NCBI RefSeq assembly: GCF_000612725.1 | Contig: NZ_HG964458.1 | Coordinates: 169,446-233,445, forward strand | DNA: 64,000 nt | Direction: 5' to 3' | From: Mycolicibacterium austroafricanum | GTDB taxonomy: Bacteria; Actinomycetota; Actinomycetes; Mycobacteriales; Mycobacteriaceae | Shown here: in pieces, positions 30,242-39,126 of the stretch | Position numbering within the stretch: position 1 is the stretch's first letter | How the letters are laid out: the number at the start of each line of letters is the position of its first letter | Notes under the pieces: generated by a model | The model's database searches: none | Told to the model about the DNA's origin: nothing | What the model saw: the letters and a program-made list of their open reading frames with translations, nothing else | Made by a program: the position numbers and the translations under genes

Positions 30242-32413
30242 TTGACCCAGATCGCCGGCTCGTCGCGCACCGCCCTCGCGCTGGAACTCTGGCCGGGCAA
30301 GGCCTACCCTCTCGGCGCCACCTATGACGGCTCCGGAACCAACTTCGCGCTGTTCAGCGAGGTAGCCGAGAAGGTCGAGCTGTGCCTGTTCAGTGACGAC
30401 GCAGCCGGAGGGACCGTCGAGACCCGGGTGACCCTGCCCGAGGTGGACGGCTTCGTGTGGCACGGGTTCATCCCGAACATCGAGCCGGGACAGCGCTACG
30501 GCTACCGGGTGTACGGACCCTACGACCCCGCCGCCGGGATGCGCTGCAACCCGAACAAGCTGCTGCTCGACCCGTACTCCAAGGCCATCGACGGCAACTT
30601 CGACTGGAACCAGTCGCTGTTCGGCTACAACTTCGGCGATCCCGACAGCCGCAACGACGACGACTCGGCCGACAGCATGCCCAAGTCGGTGGTCATCAAC
30701 CCGTTCTTCGACTGGGGCGTCGACCGGCCGCCCAACCACGAGTACGCCGACACCGTGATCTACGAGGCGCACGTCAAGGGCCTGACCCAGACGCACCCCG
30801 ACATCCCCGAGCAGATCCGCGGCACGTACGCCGCGGTCGCGCATCCGGCGATCATCGAGCACCTCACGTCGCTGGGGGTCAACGCCATCGAGCTGATGCC
30901 GGTGCACCACTTCGCGAACGACTCGACGCTGATCGACAAGGGCCTGTCCAACTACTGGGGCTACAACACGATCGGCTTCCTGGCACCCGACGCCAAGTAC
31001 AGCTCCAACCCCAATCCCGGCGGTCAGGTGCAGGAGTTCAAGGCGATGGTGCGCGCGCTGCACGAGGCGAACATCGAGGTCATCCTCGACGTCGTCTACA
31101 ACCACACCGCCGAGGGCAACCACCTCGGCCCGACCTTGTCGATGCGCGGCATCGACAACGCCGCGTACTACCGCCTCGTCGACGACGACAAGCGCTACTA
31201 CATGGACTACACGGGCACCGGCAACAGCCTCAACGCCGGACATCCACACTCACTGCAGCTCATCATGGATTCACTGCGGTACTGGGTGACCGAGATGCAC
31301 GTGGACGGATTCCGGTTCGACCTGGCCTCCACGCTGGCGCGCGAGTTCTACGACGTCGACCGGCTGTCCACCTTCTTCGAACTCGTCCAGCAGGATCCCA
31401 CCGTCAGCCAGGTGAAGCTCATCGCCGAACCCTGGGACGTCGGGCCCGGCGGCTACCAGGTCGGTAACTTCCCGCCGCAGTGGACGGAATGGAACGGCAA
31501 GTACCGCGACACGGTGCGCGATTTCTGGCGCGGTGAACCAGCCACGCTCGACGAATTCGCCTACCGGCTCACCGGATCGGCCGACCTCTACGAACACACG
31601 GCGCGGCGGCCGGTGGCGTCCATCAACTTCGTCGTCGCCCACGATGGATTCACGCTGCGCGACCTGGTCTCCTACAACGAGAAGCACAACGAGGCCAACG
31701 GTGAGGACAACAACGACGGGGAAAGTCACAACCGGTCGTGGAACTGCGGTGTCGAGGGTCCCTCCGACGACCCGGAGGTCCTCGCGCTGCGGTCCAAGCA
31801 GGAGCGCAACTTCCTGACCACGCTGCTGTTGTCGCAGGGCGTGCCGATGATCTGCCACGGCGACGAGTTGGGCCGCACCCAGGGTGGCAACAACAACGGT
31901 TACTGCCAGGACAACGAGATCACCTGGATCGACTGGGCCAGTGCCGACACCGAACTGCTGGACTTCACCCGGATGGTGTCACGGCTGCGCGCCGAGCACC
32001 CGGTGTTCCGCAGGCGGCGCTTCTTCAGCGGCAAGCCCGTCGGCCGCCGCGGCCAGGCCGGCCTGCCGGACATCGCCTGGTTCACCCCCGAGGGGGCGGA
32101 GATGACAGGCGAGGACTGGGGTTCGGGTTTCGCGAAGTCCGTCGGTGTCTACCTGAACGGCCACGGCATCCCCGACATGGACGCGCGCGGTCAACGCGTC
32201 ATCGACGATTCGTTTCTGCTGTTCTTCAACGCCCACCACGAACCGATCGAGTTCACGTTGCCGCCCAAGAAGTTTGCGACGGCATGGCAGCCCGTGGTGT
32301 CCTCCGCGGCGCCGGTGGCGCCGGAACCCGGCGAGCCTCACCAGGCCGGCGCCACGGTGTCCGTCGAGGCAAGGACCGTCCTGGTGCTGCGGGCCGAGTC
32401 GAACCCCGGCTGA
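30242..32413 (+). CDS. glgX: glycogen debranching enzyme GlgX/TreX
   Basis: A 723-residue GH13 enzyme that cleaves alpha-1,6 branches of glycogen. An N-terminal CBM48-like domain (GATYDGSGTNFALFSE) precedes the barrel. Catalytic residues are the nucleophile in DGFRFDLAS near 357, the acid in LIAEPWD near 395 and the third acid in VAHDGFTLRD near 467; DVVYNHTAEG is conserved region I. Start is TTG 30242, with AGGAG upstream; no better start lies in frame before the conserved domain. Debranched chains could feed the maltokinase (38 kb) and GH65 (51 kb) routes. Stands alone on its strand. Confidence 0.95.
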   Translation: MTQIAGSSRTALALELWPGKAYPLGATYDGSGTNFALFSEVAEKVELCLFSDDAAGGTVETRVTLPEVDGFVWHGFIPNIEPGQRYGYRVYGPYDPAAGMRCNPNKLLLDPYSKAIDGNFDWNQSLFGYNFGDPDSRNDDDSADSMPKSVVINPFFDWGVDRPPNHEYADTVIYEAHVKGLTQTHPDIPEQIRGTYAAVAHPAIIEHLTSLGVNAIELMPVHHFANDSTLIDKGLSNYWGYNTIGFLAPDAKYSSNPNPGGQVQEFKAMVRALHEANIEVILDVVYNHTAEGNHLGPTLSMRGIDNAAYYRLVDDDKRYYMDYTGTGNSLNAGHPHSLQLIMDSLRYWVTEMHVDGFRFDLASTLAREFYDVDRLSTFFELVQQDPTVSQVKLIAEPWDVGPGGYQVGNFPPQWTEWNGKYRDTVRDFWRGEPATLDEFAYRLTGSADLYEHTARRPVASINFVVAHDGFTLRDLVSYNEKHNEANGEDNNDGESHNRSWNCGVEGPSDDPEVLALRSKQERNFLTTLLLSQGVPMICHGDELGRTQGGNNNGYCQDNEITWIDWASADTELLDFTRMVSRLRAEHPVFRRRRFFSGKPVGRRGQAGLPDIAWFTPEGAEMTGEDWGSGFAKSVGVYLNGHGIPDMDARGQRVIDDSFLLFFNAHHEPIEFTLPPKKFATAWQPVVSSAAPVAPEPGEPHQAGATVSVEARTVLVLRAESNPG

Positions 32414-32580
32414 AAGCTGTTGTGCGGCAGCACGCTTAACGGCGAGTCGGCCCCTCTCCGGGGAGTCGTGTGTTAATTTGATCATGCTGTTGCAACCGTG
32501 GCCTCCGATGCGGCATCGGGTGCTTCCCGCGTGCCACCGGCCGGGCGGGCCGGGTGTAGGAGCCGAAGAGCGGCGGCCGC

Positions 32581-33630
32581 CTACCTGGGGGCCACGGTTG
32601 CCAGCTTGAGCGCCGCGAGTACCAGGCCGGCCCAGTCCTGGGCGGCGGGTCGCCGGTGCCGCCACACCTGCGCGATCTGCGCCACCATCGGGTGGCCTCC
32701 GGTCGCGACGGCCACCTGGTCCCGGGTTCTCGGACCGCCGTGTCCGCCACCGCGACTCGGATAGCCGGGCGCCGCGAACCAGTGGTGCGGGGCGGACGCG
32801 ATCACCCGCACCCCCGGCTCGCACAGCCAGGATCCCTCCACGCCGGGCACCCCGGACAGCCAGCGGTCGTCGCAGGCGTCGCGGCCCACCACCACCGCGG
32901 CGGTCCCCTCGTGGAACACGCCGGCGTCCACCCCGCGGGCAGCGGCGAGACCGGCCAGGTCGATGCGGCGGTCGTCGTCGATCGACTCCTGGTCATGATC
33001 GGATGCGATGAACACCACCAACTCGTCCCAGCGGGGGCGGATCGAGTCGATGAAGGCGGCCAGCGCCGCGTCGACTGTTCGATAGGACTCGATGGCCTCC
33101 GGGCTGTCCGGGCCGTGCAGATGGCTGGCGGTGTCCGGGCCGTTGAAGTGGACCACCAGCAGATCGGGCGCCCGTTCGGCCGCCGCGACTGCGTGGGGAA
33201 GCACCTGCGCGTCGGTGGCGTAGCCGAACTCGTCGACACCCGCCGATGCGGGAAGGATCCCTTCGGGCGGCCAATGTCGCCCTGCGGTACGTGCTCTGGC
33301 CACGTCGATGAGGAACTGGTCCCCGACCACGAACTCCGACGTGCACGTCGCGGCACGCTCGAACACGGTCTGTGTGTGCGCATCCGCGGTGAACTCGTGG
33401 CCGAACAGTGGGTTGGCGAAGACCCGGTGCTGGGCCGGGGTGCTCCCGGTGACCAGCGTCAGGATGTTCGGATAGGTCGCCGAGCACAGCACCGCTTCGG
33501 CCCCGTCGCGCCGCCAGGCCCCCGCGGTGGCCAGTGTGTGCAGTGTCGGCATCGTGTCCGCGCGGACGCGACGCGCTCCGACACCGTCGAGGATGACCAT
33601 CACCACCGCGACGTTGGTATCGGCGCTCAT
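32581..33630 (-). CDS. alkaline-phosphatase-superfamily phosphohydrolase (NPP/phosphonoacetate hydrolase-like)
   Basis: A 349-residue metal phosphohydrolase. Motifs match nucleotide pyrophosphatase/phosphodiesterases: metal ligand Asp15 in VILDGVG, nucleophile Thr52 in SATYPNILTLVTG, FNGPDTASHLHGP and ASDHDQES as further metal ligands, and the late GGGHGG. No signal peptide, so it acts in the cytoplasm. It is the last gene of the ABC importer operon (ATG overlaps the ATPase TGA), so it most likely hydrolyses the imported phospho- or phosphonate compound. Phosphonoacetate hydrolase is one possibility; the PhnF-like box supports an organophosphorus role. Confidence 0.85.
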   Translation of the reverse strand: MSADTNVAVVMVILDGVGARRVRADTMPTLHTLATAGAWRRDGAEAVLCSATYPNILTLVTGSTPAQHRVFANPLFGHEFTADAHTQTVFERAATCTSEFVVGDQFLIDVARARTAGRHWPPEGILPASAGVDEFGYATDAQVLPHAVAAAERAPDLLVVHFNGPDTASHLHGPDSPEAIESYRTVDAALAAFIDSIRPRWDELVVFIASDHDQESIDDDRRIDLAGLAAARGVDAGVFHEGTAAVVVGRDACDDRWLSGVPGVEGSWLCEPGVRVIASAPHHWFAAPGYPSRGGGHGGPRTRDQVAVATGGHPMVAQIAQVWRHRRPAAQDWAGLVLAALKLATVAPR

Positions 33631-34658
33631 GACGCGAACACCTTCACGTCGTCGGCCGCCACGGTGACCCCGACATGCTGGCCCGGCCGGAATTCGGCGG
33701 CCGCGCGCGACGGGAGGTCGGCGTGCACGGTGTGGCCGTCGACGGTCAGGTAGATGCGGCTGGTGGCGCCGAGGAAAAGCACCACGTCAACGGTTGCCGG
33801 CAGGCCGTCCCGCCCGGTGATGCGGACATCCTCTGGCCGAAAGACAGCCAGCGCCTTGCCGTTTGCCGCCGCCGGTGCCTGCACCTCGAACGCCTGACCC
33901 CAGCGGACCACGCGGTCGGCGTCCACAGGCAGTTCGAGCGCATTGCGCGATCCGACGAACGTCGCGGTGAATCGGGACGTCGGCCGCTCGTAGATCTCGG
34001 CCGGCGCGGCCACCTCGAGGATGCGGCCGCGATCCATCACCGCAACCCGGTCGGCCACCGCCATGGCCTCGGACTGGTCGTGTGTCACGAAAACCGCTGT
34101 GGTGCCTACTCGGTGCTGGATCCGCCGGATCTCGTCGCGCAGATCGTTGCGGATGGCGGCATCGAGCGCAGCCAGCGGCTCGTCGAGCAGCAACACGTCG
34201 GGTTCGGGCGCCAGTGCCCGGGCCAGCGCCACCCGCTGTTGCTGGCCGCCGGAGAGCTGATTGGGGTAGCGGTCGGCCAGCTCGGACATGCCGATCAGCC
34301 CCAGGAGTTCCTCGACCCGTGCGTCGCGCGCCGCCCGCCGCTCCCGCCTGATCGCTAACGGGAACGAAATGTTCTCCGCCACCGACATGTTGGGGAACAG
34401 CGCGTAATGCTGGAACACCATCCCGATGGGTCGGTGGCGGGCGGGCAGATGCGTGACGTCGATGTCCCCGATGCGGACGGTGCCGCTGTCGAGTGGACTC
34501 AGGCCCGCAATCGAGCGCAGTAGCGAGGTTTTCCCGCAGCCTGACGGCCCCAGTAGGGCGACCATCTGCCCGGGCTCGATCTGTATCGAGACGTCGTCGA
34601 GGGCGACCGTCGCACCGTACGCCTTGCCGGCCGACTCGACCCGAACTGCACTGGGCAC
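33627..34658 (-). CDS. ABC importer ATPase (PotA/FbpC/PhnT-like)
   Basis: A 343-residue ATPase that powers the importer. Walker A is GPSGCGKTSLL near residue 37, the signature is LSGGQQQRVAL near 138, Walker B is VLLLDEPLAALDA and the H-loop is VFVTHDQSEA. A C-terminal TOBE-type domain (from about residue 240) completes the PotA/FbpC architecture. It overlaps the downstream phosphohydrolase gene by 4 bp and follows the permease gene by 8 bp. Substrate class is inferred from the binding protein, the hydrolase and the upstream PhnF-like box. Confidence 0.92.
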   Translation of the reverse strand: MPSAVRVESAGKAYGATVALDDVSIQIEPGQMVALLGPSGCGKTSLLRSIAGLSPLDSGTVRIGDIDVTHLPARHRPIGMVFQHYALFPNMSVAENISFPLAIRRERRAARDARVEELLGLIGMSELADRYPNQLSGGQQQRVALARALAPEPDVLLLDEPLAALDAAIRNDLRDEIRRIQHRVGTTAVFVTHDQSEAMAVADRVAVMDRGRILEVAAPAEIYERPTSRFTATFVGSRNALELPVDADRVVRWGQAFEVQAPAAANGKALAVFRPEDVRITGRDGLPATVDVVLFLGATSRIYLTVDGHTVHADLPSRAAAEFRPGQHVGVTVAADDVKVFAS

Positions 34659-34666
34659 AGTGTCTC

Positions 34667-35503
34667 CTAACGTTTCTGGGTGGCGTTGATGCCGGGCAGC
34701 AGTCGCACCGGCTCGCCCTTGCCGGTCCGCGCGATGAGCACCGACACGACGAACATGAGCACAAAGGTGAACATCGCCATGACGGCCACCCCGTTGGGGT
34801 TACCGCGGTTGTCCTGCAAGGCGGCGACCTGCCAGACCGGCAGCGTCTCGAACGAGCTTCCGGTGATCACCCGGGCGATCGAGTACTCGCCGAACGAGGT
34901 GGCGAACGTCAGGATCGCGCCGGTCAGGATGCCGTTGCGGATGTTCGGGATGACCACCCGGAAAAGCGTCGACAGCGGGGACGCCCCGGAGGTCTCGGCC
35001 GCTTCGGACAGGTTCCGCACTCCCGCCGCGGCCATCGCACCGTCGACCGGCCACAGGAAGAACGGAAACGCCAGTGCCACATGGCCGAGCACCACCAGGA
35101 GCGGGCTGGCTTCCCACGGCTGGGTCACCTCGGTGGCGCCGGCGAGCCGCTTGATGCCGTAGGCCAGCACCACGAACGGCAGCGCGAACGGCAGCAGCGC
35201 ACACACCTGCATGGTTGTGCGGATCCGCGGGTTACGGATGTATCCCCAGTACAGTGCCGGAACCACCACGACCGCCACGATGACCACGGTCAGCGTCGCC
35301 AGCCATGTCGACCGCAGCAGCGCCGACACCACCCGGGGTTCGCTGAGGGTCTGAACCCACCAGTGCACCGTGAAGCCGTCCGGCAGCGCCCGGCCGCGCC
35401 ACACCGTGGCCACCGAGTAGAGCATGGTCGCCGCCACCGGGAGAGCGAGGAAGACGCCCCACAGTGCCAGCAGCGTGGATCGGGAGATACCCCGGCTCGT
35501 CAT
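34667..35503 (-). CDS. ABC importer permease (second)
   Basis: A 278-residue inner-membrane permease with about six helices. The cytoplasmic EAA loop reads EAAETSGASPLSTLFRVVIPNIRNGI near residue 175, the contact site for the ATPase. Length and layout match PhnV/PotC-type subunits. ATG 35503 overlaps the TGA of the first permease (ATGA), so the two halves of the channel are made in equal amounts. It ends 8 bp before the ATPase gene. Confidence 0.9.
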   Translation of the reverse strand: MTSRGISRSTLLALWGVFLALPVAATMLYSVATVWRGRALPDGFTVHWWVQTLSEPRVVSALLRSTWLATLTVVIVAVVVVPALYWGYIRNPRIRTTMQVCALLPFALPFVVLAYGIKRLAGATEVTQPWEASPLLVVLGHVALAFPFFLWPVDGAMAAAGVRNLSEAAETSGASPLSTLFRVVIPNIRNGILTGAILTFATSFGEYSIARVITGSSFETLPVWQVAALQDNRGNPNGVAVMAMFTFVLMFVVSVLIARTGKGEPVRLLPGINATQKR

Positions 35504-36435
35504 CGCAGACCCTCCAGCCGGGCCAGCATGCGGGCGGCGATCCTCCGGTAAGCCACGAGCGCCAGCGCCGAGATGACCATCAACAGCACGGCCAGCGCGG
35601 CGGCCCGTTCGAACCGGTTGGTGCCGCCGGTGGCGGAGAACAGGAAATTGCCGAGGCGGGTGGTGATCAGCGACGTGGTGGTGGTGTCGCCCAGCAGCGC
35701 GTAGGGCACCGAGAACTGGCCCAGCGACCACGCGAACGTCAGCACCCATCCGGAGAGCAGGAACGGGAACAGCACCGGCAGCCCGACGCGGCGCCAGTAC
35801 TGCCACCGGGTCCCGCCGGCGGTCTGCACCGCCTCCCACCATTCGGGGCGCAGCACCGACATGGCGGGCAGAACGAGCAGGACGTACAGCGGAAGGATGA
35901 AATAGATGTAGGTGACCACCAGCCCCCACACCGAGTACAGGTCGAGACCCAGGTGGTAGCCGAACCAGTTCTCCAGCAGCAGCCGGACGAAGCCGACGGC
36001 GCCGAGTGTCGAGACCATCGCGATGGCCAGCGACGCGCCACCGAAGTTGGCGGCGACGTTGAGCAAGGCCTGTGCCCCCGCCCGGCCGCGTCGCGCCAGG
36101 CCGGAGATCAGGTAGGCCAGCACCGAGCCCACCACCAGACAGAAGGTCGCGACGATCGCCGACAACCCCAGGGAACGCACCATCGCGTCCCGGGTGATGC
36201 GCTGGGTGAAGATGTCCTGCCAGGCCTGCAGCGTCCAACCGCCGTCCGGTCCGGCGAAGCTGCTGCGAATCAACCAGATCGCCGCGGCGACGAGCAGTCC
36301 GCCCGCGGTCACCAGGAACGGGATCGCCGGCCCCCACTGGGTGAGGAAGGTTCGCAGCGGACGCGGCCGCGGGGGCGGCCCCGCGGCCGGCGGGGTAACC
36401 GCCGGACCGGGGGCCGTGGGCGTGGTGACCGTCAT
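35500..36435 (-). CDS. ABC importer permease (first)
   Basis: A 311-residue permease. A proline-rich cytoplasmic N-terminus of about 30 residues precedes six helices; the EAA loop EAVQTAGGTRWQYWRRVGLPVLFPF lies near residue 210. Start ATG 36435 shares one base with the TGA of the binding-protein gene (TGATG), a reinitiation junction. Pairs with the next permease as a heterodimeric channel of the PhnU/PotB type. Confidence 0.9.
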   Translation of the reverse strand: MTVTTPTAPGPAVTPPAAGPPPRPRPLRTFLTQWGPAIPFLVTAGGLLVAAAIWLIRSSFAGPDGGWTLQAWQDIFTQRITRDAMVRSLGLSAIVATFCLVVGSVLAYLISGLARRGRAGAQALLNVAANFGGASLAIAMVSTLGAVGFVRLLLENWFGYHLGLDLYSVWGLVVTYIYFILPLYVLLVLPAMSVLRPEWWEAVQTAGGTRWQYWRRVGLPVLFPFLLSGWVLTFAWSLGQFSVPYALLGDTTTTSLITTRLGNFLFSATGGTNRFERAAALAVLLMVISALALVAYRRIAARMLARLEGLR

Positions 36436-37580
36436 CAGCCCGCGGTGAGGACGTCGTTCTCCCACCGCTCGGCCACCATCGCGGGGTCGGGCCACGCATC
36501 GTCGGGATACTGGATCACGTTGGCGTACTGGCCGTCCGGCAGCCAGTTGGCCTTCAGTTCCGCGGGAACCTCGAGTTCGCCGAGGACGTAGCGCAGCGGA
36601 CGCGCGCCGACCCGGGCGAACGCGAGCTGGCCCTCGTCGGAAAGAGTATGGTCCAGAACGAGTTTGGCGAGATCGGGGTCCTCGGTCTTCTTGTTGCACA
36701 TCGTCGCCGACGGCGACCACACACCACCCTCCGCGGGGATGACGATCTCGGTGTCGATACCCTTCTCCCCGACCAGCTGGCCGGCCTGGATGTTGACGAA
36801 GTCGTAGGCCACCCGGATGGGCGTCTCACCGCGCTCGAATGCGGCAGCGGAGTATTCGGCCTCGTTGCGCTGGCCGAGCCGGAAGAACTCGGCCCAATAG
36901 TCGATGGCCGCGTCCATGTCGAACTCGCCCTTGTTCTTCGACAGCGCCGCCGCGGTCGAGAACACGGTGGCCTGTCCGGTTCCGGAGGTCACCGGGTTGG
37001 AGATCGATACGCGGCCTTGGTATTCCGGCTTGAGCAGATCGGCGAATGACTTCGGCGGGTTGGGGATCGCGTCGGTGTTGGTCATGATCGAGATGACGCC
37101 GACGGCCGAGGCCACCCAGCCGCCGTCGGCGGCCTTGTACGCGGGGGGCAGCGCGGCCGCAGCCTCGGGCGTGTAGCCGAGCAGGACACCTTCGGACTCG
37201 GCAACCTGGCCGAACGCGATGCCGATGTCCGAGCACATCGGCGCGTTGGTGGTCTCGTTCTTGAACGCCGCGATCTCCTCGGCCGAACTCATATCGGTGT
37301 CGGTGCGGTTGACGCCCTGCGCCGCAAATCCGTTGCAGCCGAGTTCGTAGCTGTCGCACACGGACTGGTAGAACTCACCGAAGTTGATCCAGTCGTCGGG
37401 CATGCCCGCGGTCCGGAACTGCTTGGCCTGTTCCTTGGCGGCGCTCACGTCGGCCGGTGCCGCGGCGTCGGCGTCGGCGCCTGTTCCGGATCCGCCACAT
37501 GCCGCGAGCGGCAGCGCGATCGCGGTCAGCACGGCGGGAACAAGCCGCCGCGACAGTCTTTGGGGCCTGGTCATGTCCAC
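36435..37580 (-). CDS. ABC importer substrate-binding lipoprotein
   Basis: A 381-residue binding lipoprotein of the family that includes 2-aminoethylphosphonate, iron and spermidine binders. The signal peptide ends in the lipobox LPLAACGG, so the mature protein is membrane-anchored outside. Typical segments are KPEYQGRVSISNPVTSGTG and the VAYDFVNIQ hinge. Start is GTG 37580, with AGGAG eight bases upstream; ATG 37574 is an alternative. First gene of a five-gene operon (binding protein, two permeases, ATPase, phosphohydrolase). A PhnF-like box lies about 120 bp upstream. Confidence 0.9.
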   Translation of the reverse strand: MDMTRPQRLSRRLVPAVLTAIALPLAACGGSGTGADADAAAPADVSAAKEQAKQFRTAGMPDDWINFGEFYQSVCDSYELGCNGFAAQGVNRTDTDMSSAEEIAAFKNETTNAPMCSDIGIAFGQVAESEGVLLGYTPEAAAALPPAYKAADGGWVASAVGVISIMTNTDAIPNPPKSFADLLKPEYQGRVSISNPVTSGTGQATVFSTAAALSKNKGEFDMDAAIDYWAEFFRLGQRNEAEYSAAAFERGETPIRVAYDFVNIQAGQLVGEKGIDTEIVIPAEGGVWSPSATMCNKKTEDPDLAKLVLDHTLSDEGQLAFARVGARPLRYVLGELEVPAELKANWLPDGQYANVIQYPDDAWPDPAMVAERWENDVLTAG

Positions 37581-37699
37581 GATCGGGTCTCCTGTGGGGT
37601 CGTCGCTGCGCGGAGGAGTCGGCGCGACTTGGACCCTCGCCGGACAGCGCGACCATGTCCTGACCGGAGGTTGTTGGTGACGGGAACGGAAGATGAAGA

Positions 37700-37715
37700 A
37701 TTGGTATAGACCAAT
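37700..37715. promoter_or_regulatory. PhnF/HutC-type operator (ATTGGT-ATAG-ACCAAT)
   Basis: A perfect inverted repeat with 6-bp arms containing TGGTATAGACCA, which is identical to the binding site I recall for the GntR/HutC-type repressor PhnF of M. smegmatis. It lies about 120 bp before the binding-protein gene of the phosphonate-type importer and 34 bp from the maltokinase stop. No GntR gene is present in the window. Confidence 0.75.
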
Positions 37716-37749
37716 CCGGGGGTCCGGCCGTGAGACCCAGGGTGCGGGG

Positions 37750-39075
37750 TCAGCCCAGGATGCGGTCGATCGATCTCATCGGAATGGGCAACCAGGACGG
37801 CCGGAAGCGGGCCTCGTACGCGGCCTCGTACACCGCCTTGTCGAGCTCGTAGGCGGCCAGGACGTCGCCGTGCCTGCGCGGGTCGTCCCCTGCGACCGCC
37901 GCGTAACCGGCGCAGAACGCGGCGCTGTTGCGGTCCACCCAGTTCCCTGCCCTGTCCGCGAGTCGACCGTCGGCGTCCTGATCCGGGGTCAGCTCCACCA
38001 GCTTCTGGTAGGCCGCGTATTCGAAGGACCGCAGCACGCCGGCCACGTCGCGCAGCGGCGAGTCCGGCCGCCTGCGTTCGTCCAGCGGTTGGCCGGGTTC
38101 ACCTTCGAAGTCGATGAGCAACCAGTTGTCCGGGGTACGCAGCACCTGACCGAGATGCAGGTCGCCGTGTACCCGCTGCACGGTGATCGCCCGCCCGTCG
38201 AGGCGTCGGTATCGTTCCTCGACCGCCGCGGCGCGGCCCGCGAGCTCCGGCACGGATTGTGCGGCAGACCGCAGCCGGGCGAGCACGGTGTCGACCGGGA
38301 ACGGCTCGGTCGAGGTGCCGAGGGCTTCGGCGAGATCGTCGTGCACCGAGGCCACCGCCTTCCCGAGCCGGTAGGACTCGTCGGCGAAGTCGCTGCCCAC
38401 CACGTCGGCGAACATCTCGCGGGCACTGGCCGTGGCCATGTCCCAGCCTTCGACGCTGTTCGCGGCGAAGGCCGTCACCATGCCGAGCGCGCAGCGGTCG
38501 GTGCCCGGGCCCGCCCATGACGTCTCGAACGAACCGAGAAGCCTTGCGACGTGCCGGTTGCCCGCCTGGGCGAGCACCCGGTTGAGCTCGATATCTGGAT
38601 TGACGCCCGGCGTCACCCGGCGGAACACCTTGAGCATGGCGTCTTTACCGAAGATCACGCTGGTGTTGCTCTGCTCGGCGCTCGACACCTTCGGCGGCGC
38701 GTACAGCGGCAGCGTGGCACCCGGTTCCCTGGTGAACCTCAGGTCGGCGACGGTGGCTGACGCGTCGATCAGGCGCAGCAGATGACGGGCGGCGTCGGAG
38801 TCGAACAGCGCGTCGTAGGCGATCCGTTCCCCCTGCGGGCCCCGGGCGGTGCCGATGGTGGCGGCTTCACCGAAGCCGGCCACCGGACTGTCGGCCCACC
38901 TGACCACGAGTTGATAGCGCTCGACGGTGCCGTCGGTGTAGGTCACGTCGAGCAGGACGTGGTCGAGGTCGTCGCGCAGCGGGGTCACCACCGCAGGCTC
39001 GGCCGAGGCGAGTTCACGGCTGCGGCCGGCGTACCAGCGGCGGTGCACGATCCAATCGCCGAATGCCAGCGTCAT
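37750..39075 (-). CDS. mak: maltokinase Mak (Pep2)
   Basis: A 441-residue ATP-dependent kinase that makes maltose 1-phosphate for the GlgE alpha-glucan pathway. An N-terminal cap (FGDWIVHRRWYAGRSRE) is followed by an aminoglycoside-phosphotransferase fold with the catalytic loop VQRVHGDLHLGQVL near residue 305 and the metal-binding LLIDFEGEPGQ. The C-terminal FRPSWLPIPMRSIDRIL matches the family end. In M. tuberculosis mak follows treS (Rv0126-Rv0127, from memory), but here the upstream gene is an unrelated secreted protein and no treS is in the window. Confidence 0.92.
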   Translation of the reverse strand: MTLAFGDWIVHRRWYAGRSRELASAEPAVVTPLRDDLDHVLLDVTYTDGTVERYQLVVRWADSPVAGFGEAATIGTARGPQGERIAYDALFDSDAARHLLRLIDASATVADLRFTREPGATLPLYAPPKVSSAEQSNTSVIFGKDAMLKVFRRVTPGVNPDIELNRVLAQAGNRHVARLLGSFETSWAGPGTDRCALGMVTAFAANSVEGWDMATASAREMFADVVGSDFADESYRLGKAVASVHDDLAEALGTSTEPFPVDTVLARLRSAAQSVPELAGRAAAVEERYRRLDGRAITVQRVHGDLHLGQVLRTPDNWLLIDFEGEPGQPLDERRRPDSPLRDVAGVLRSFEYAAYQKLVELTPDQDADGRLADRAGNWVDRNSAAFCAGYAAVAGDDPRRHGDVLAAYELDKAVYEAAYEARFRPSWLPIPMRSIDRILG

Positions 39076-39126
39076 GGTGTGGAACCTACCCAGGCCGGCG
39101 CCAAAAGAATCACCGGCCGGATGCTG

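Noticed and set aside
32484..32561. 25-codon plus-strand peptide after glgX with TAATTT just upstream
   Set aside because: It resembles a leaderless start, but it runs into the antisense of the convergent phosphohydrolase gene, has no downstream gene to regulate and no recognisable sequence; chance is more likely.
32414..32580. Possible terminator hairpin after glgX (CCCCTCTCCGGGG)
   Set aside because: The stem is only four to five base pairs and lacks a T-run, so it was not annotated.
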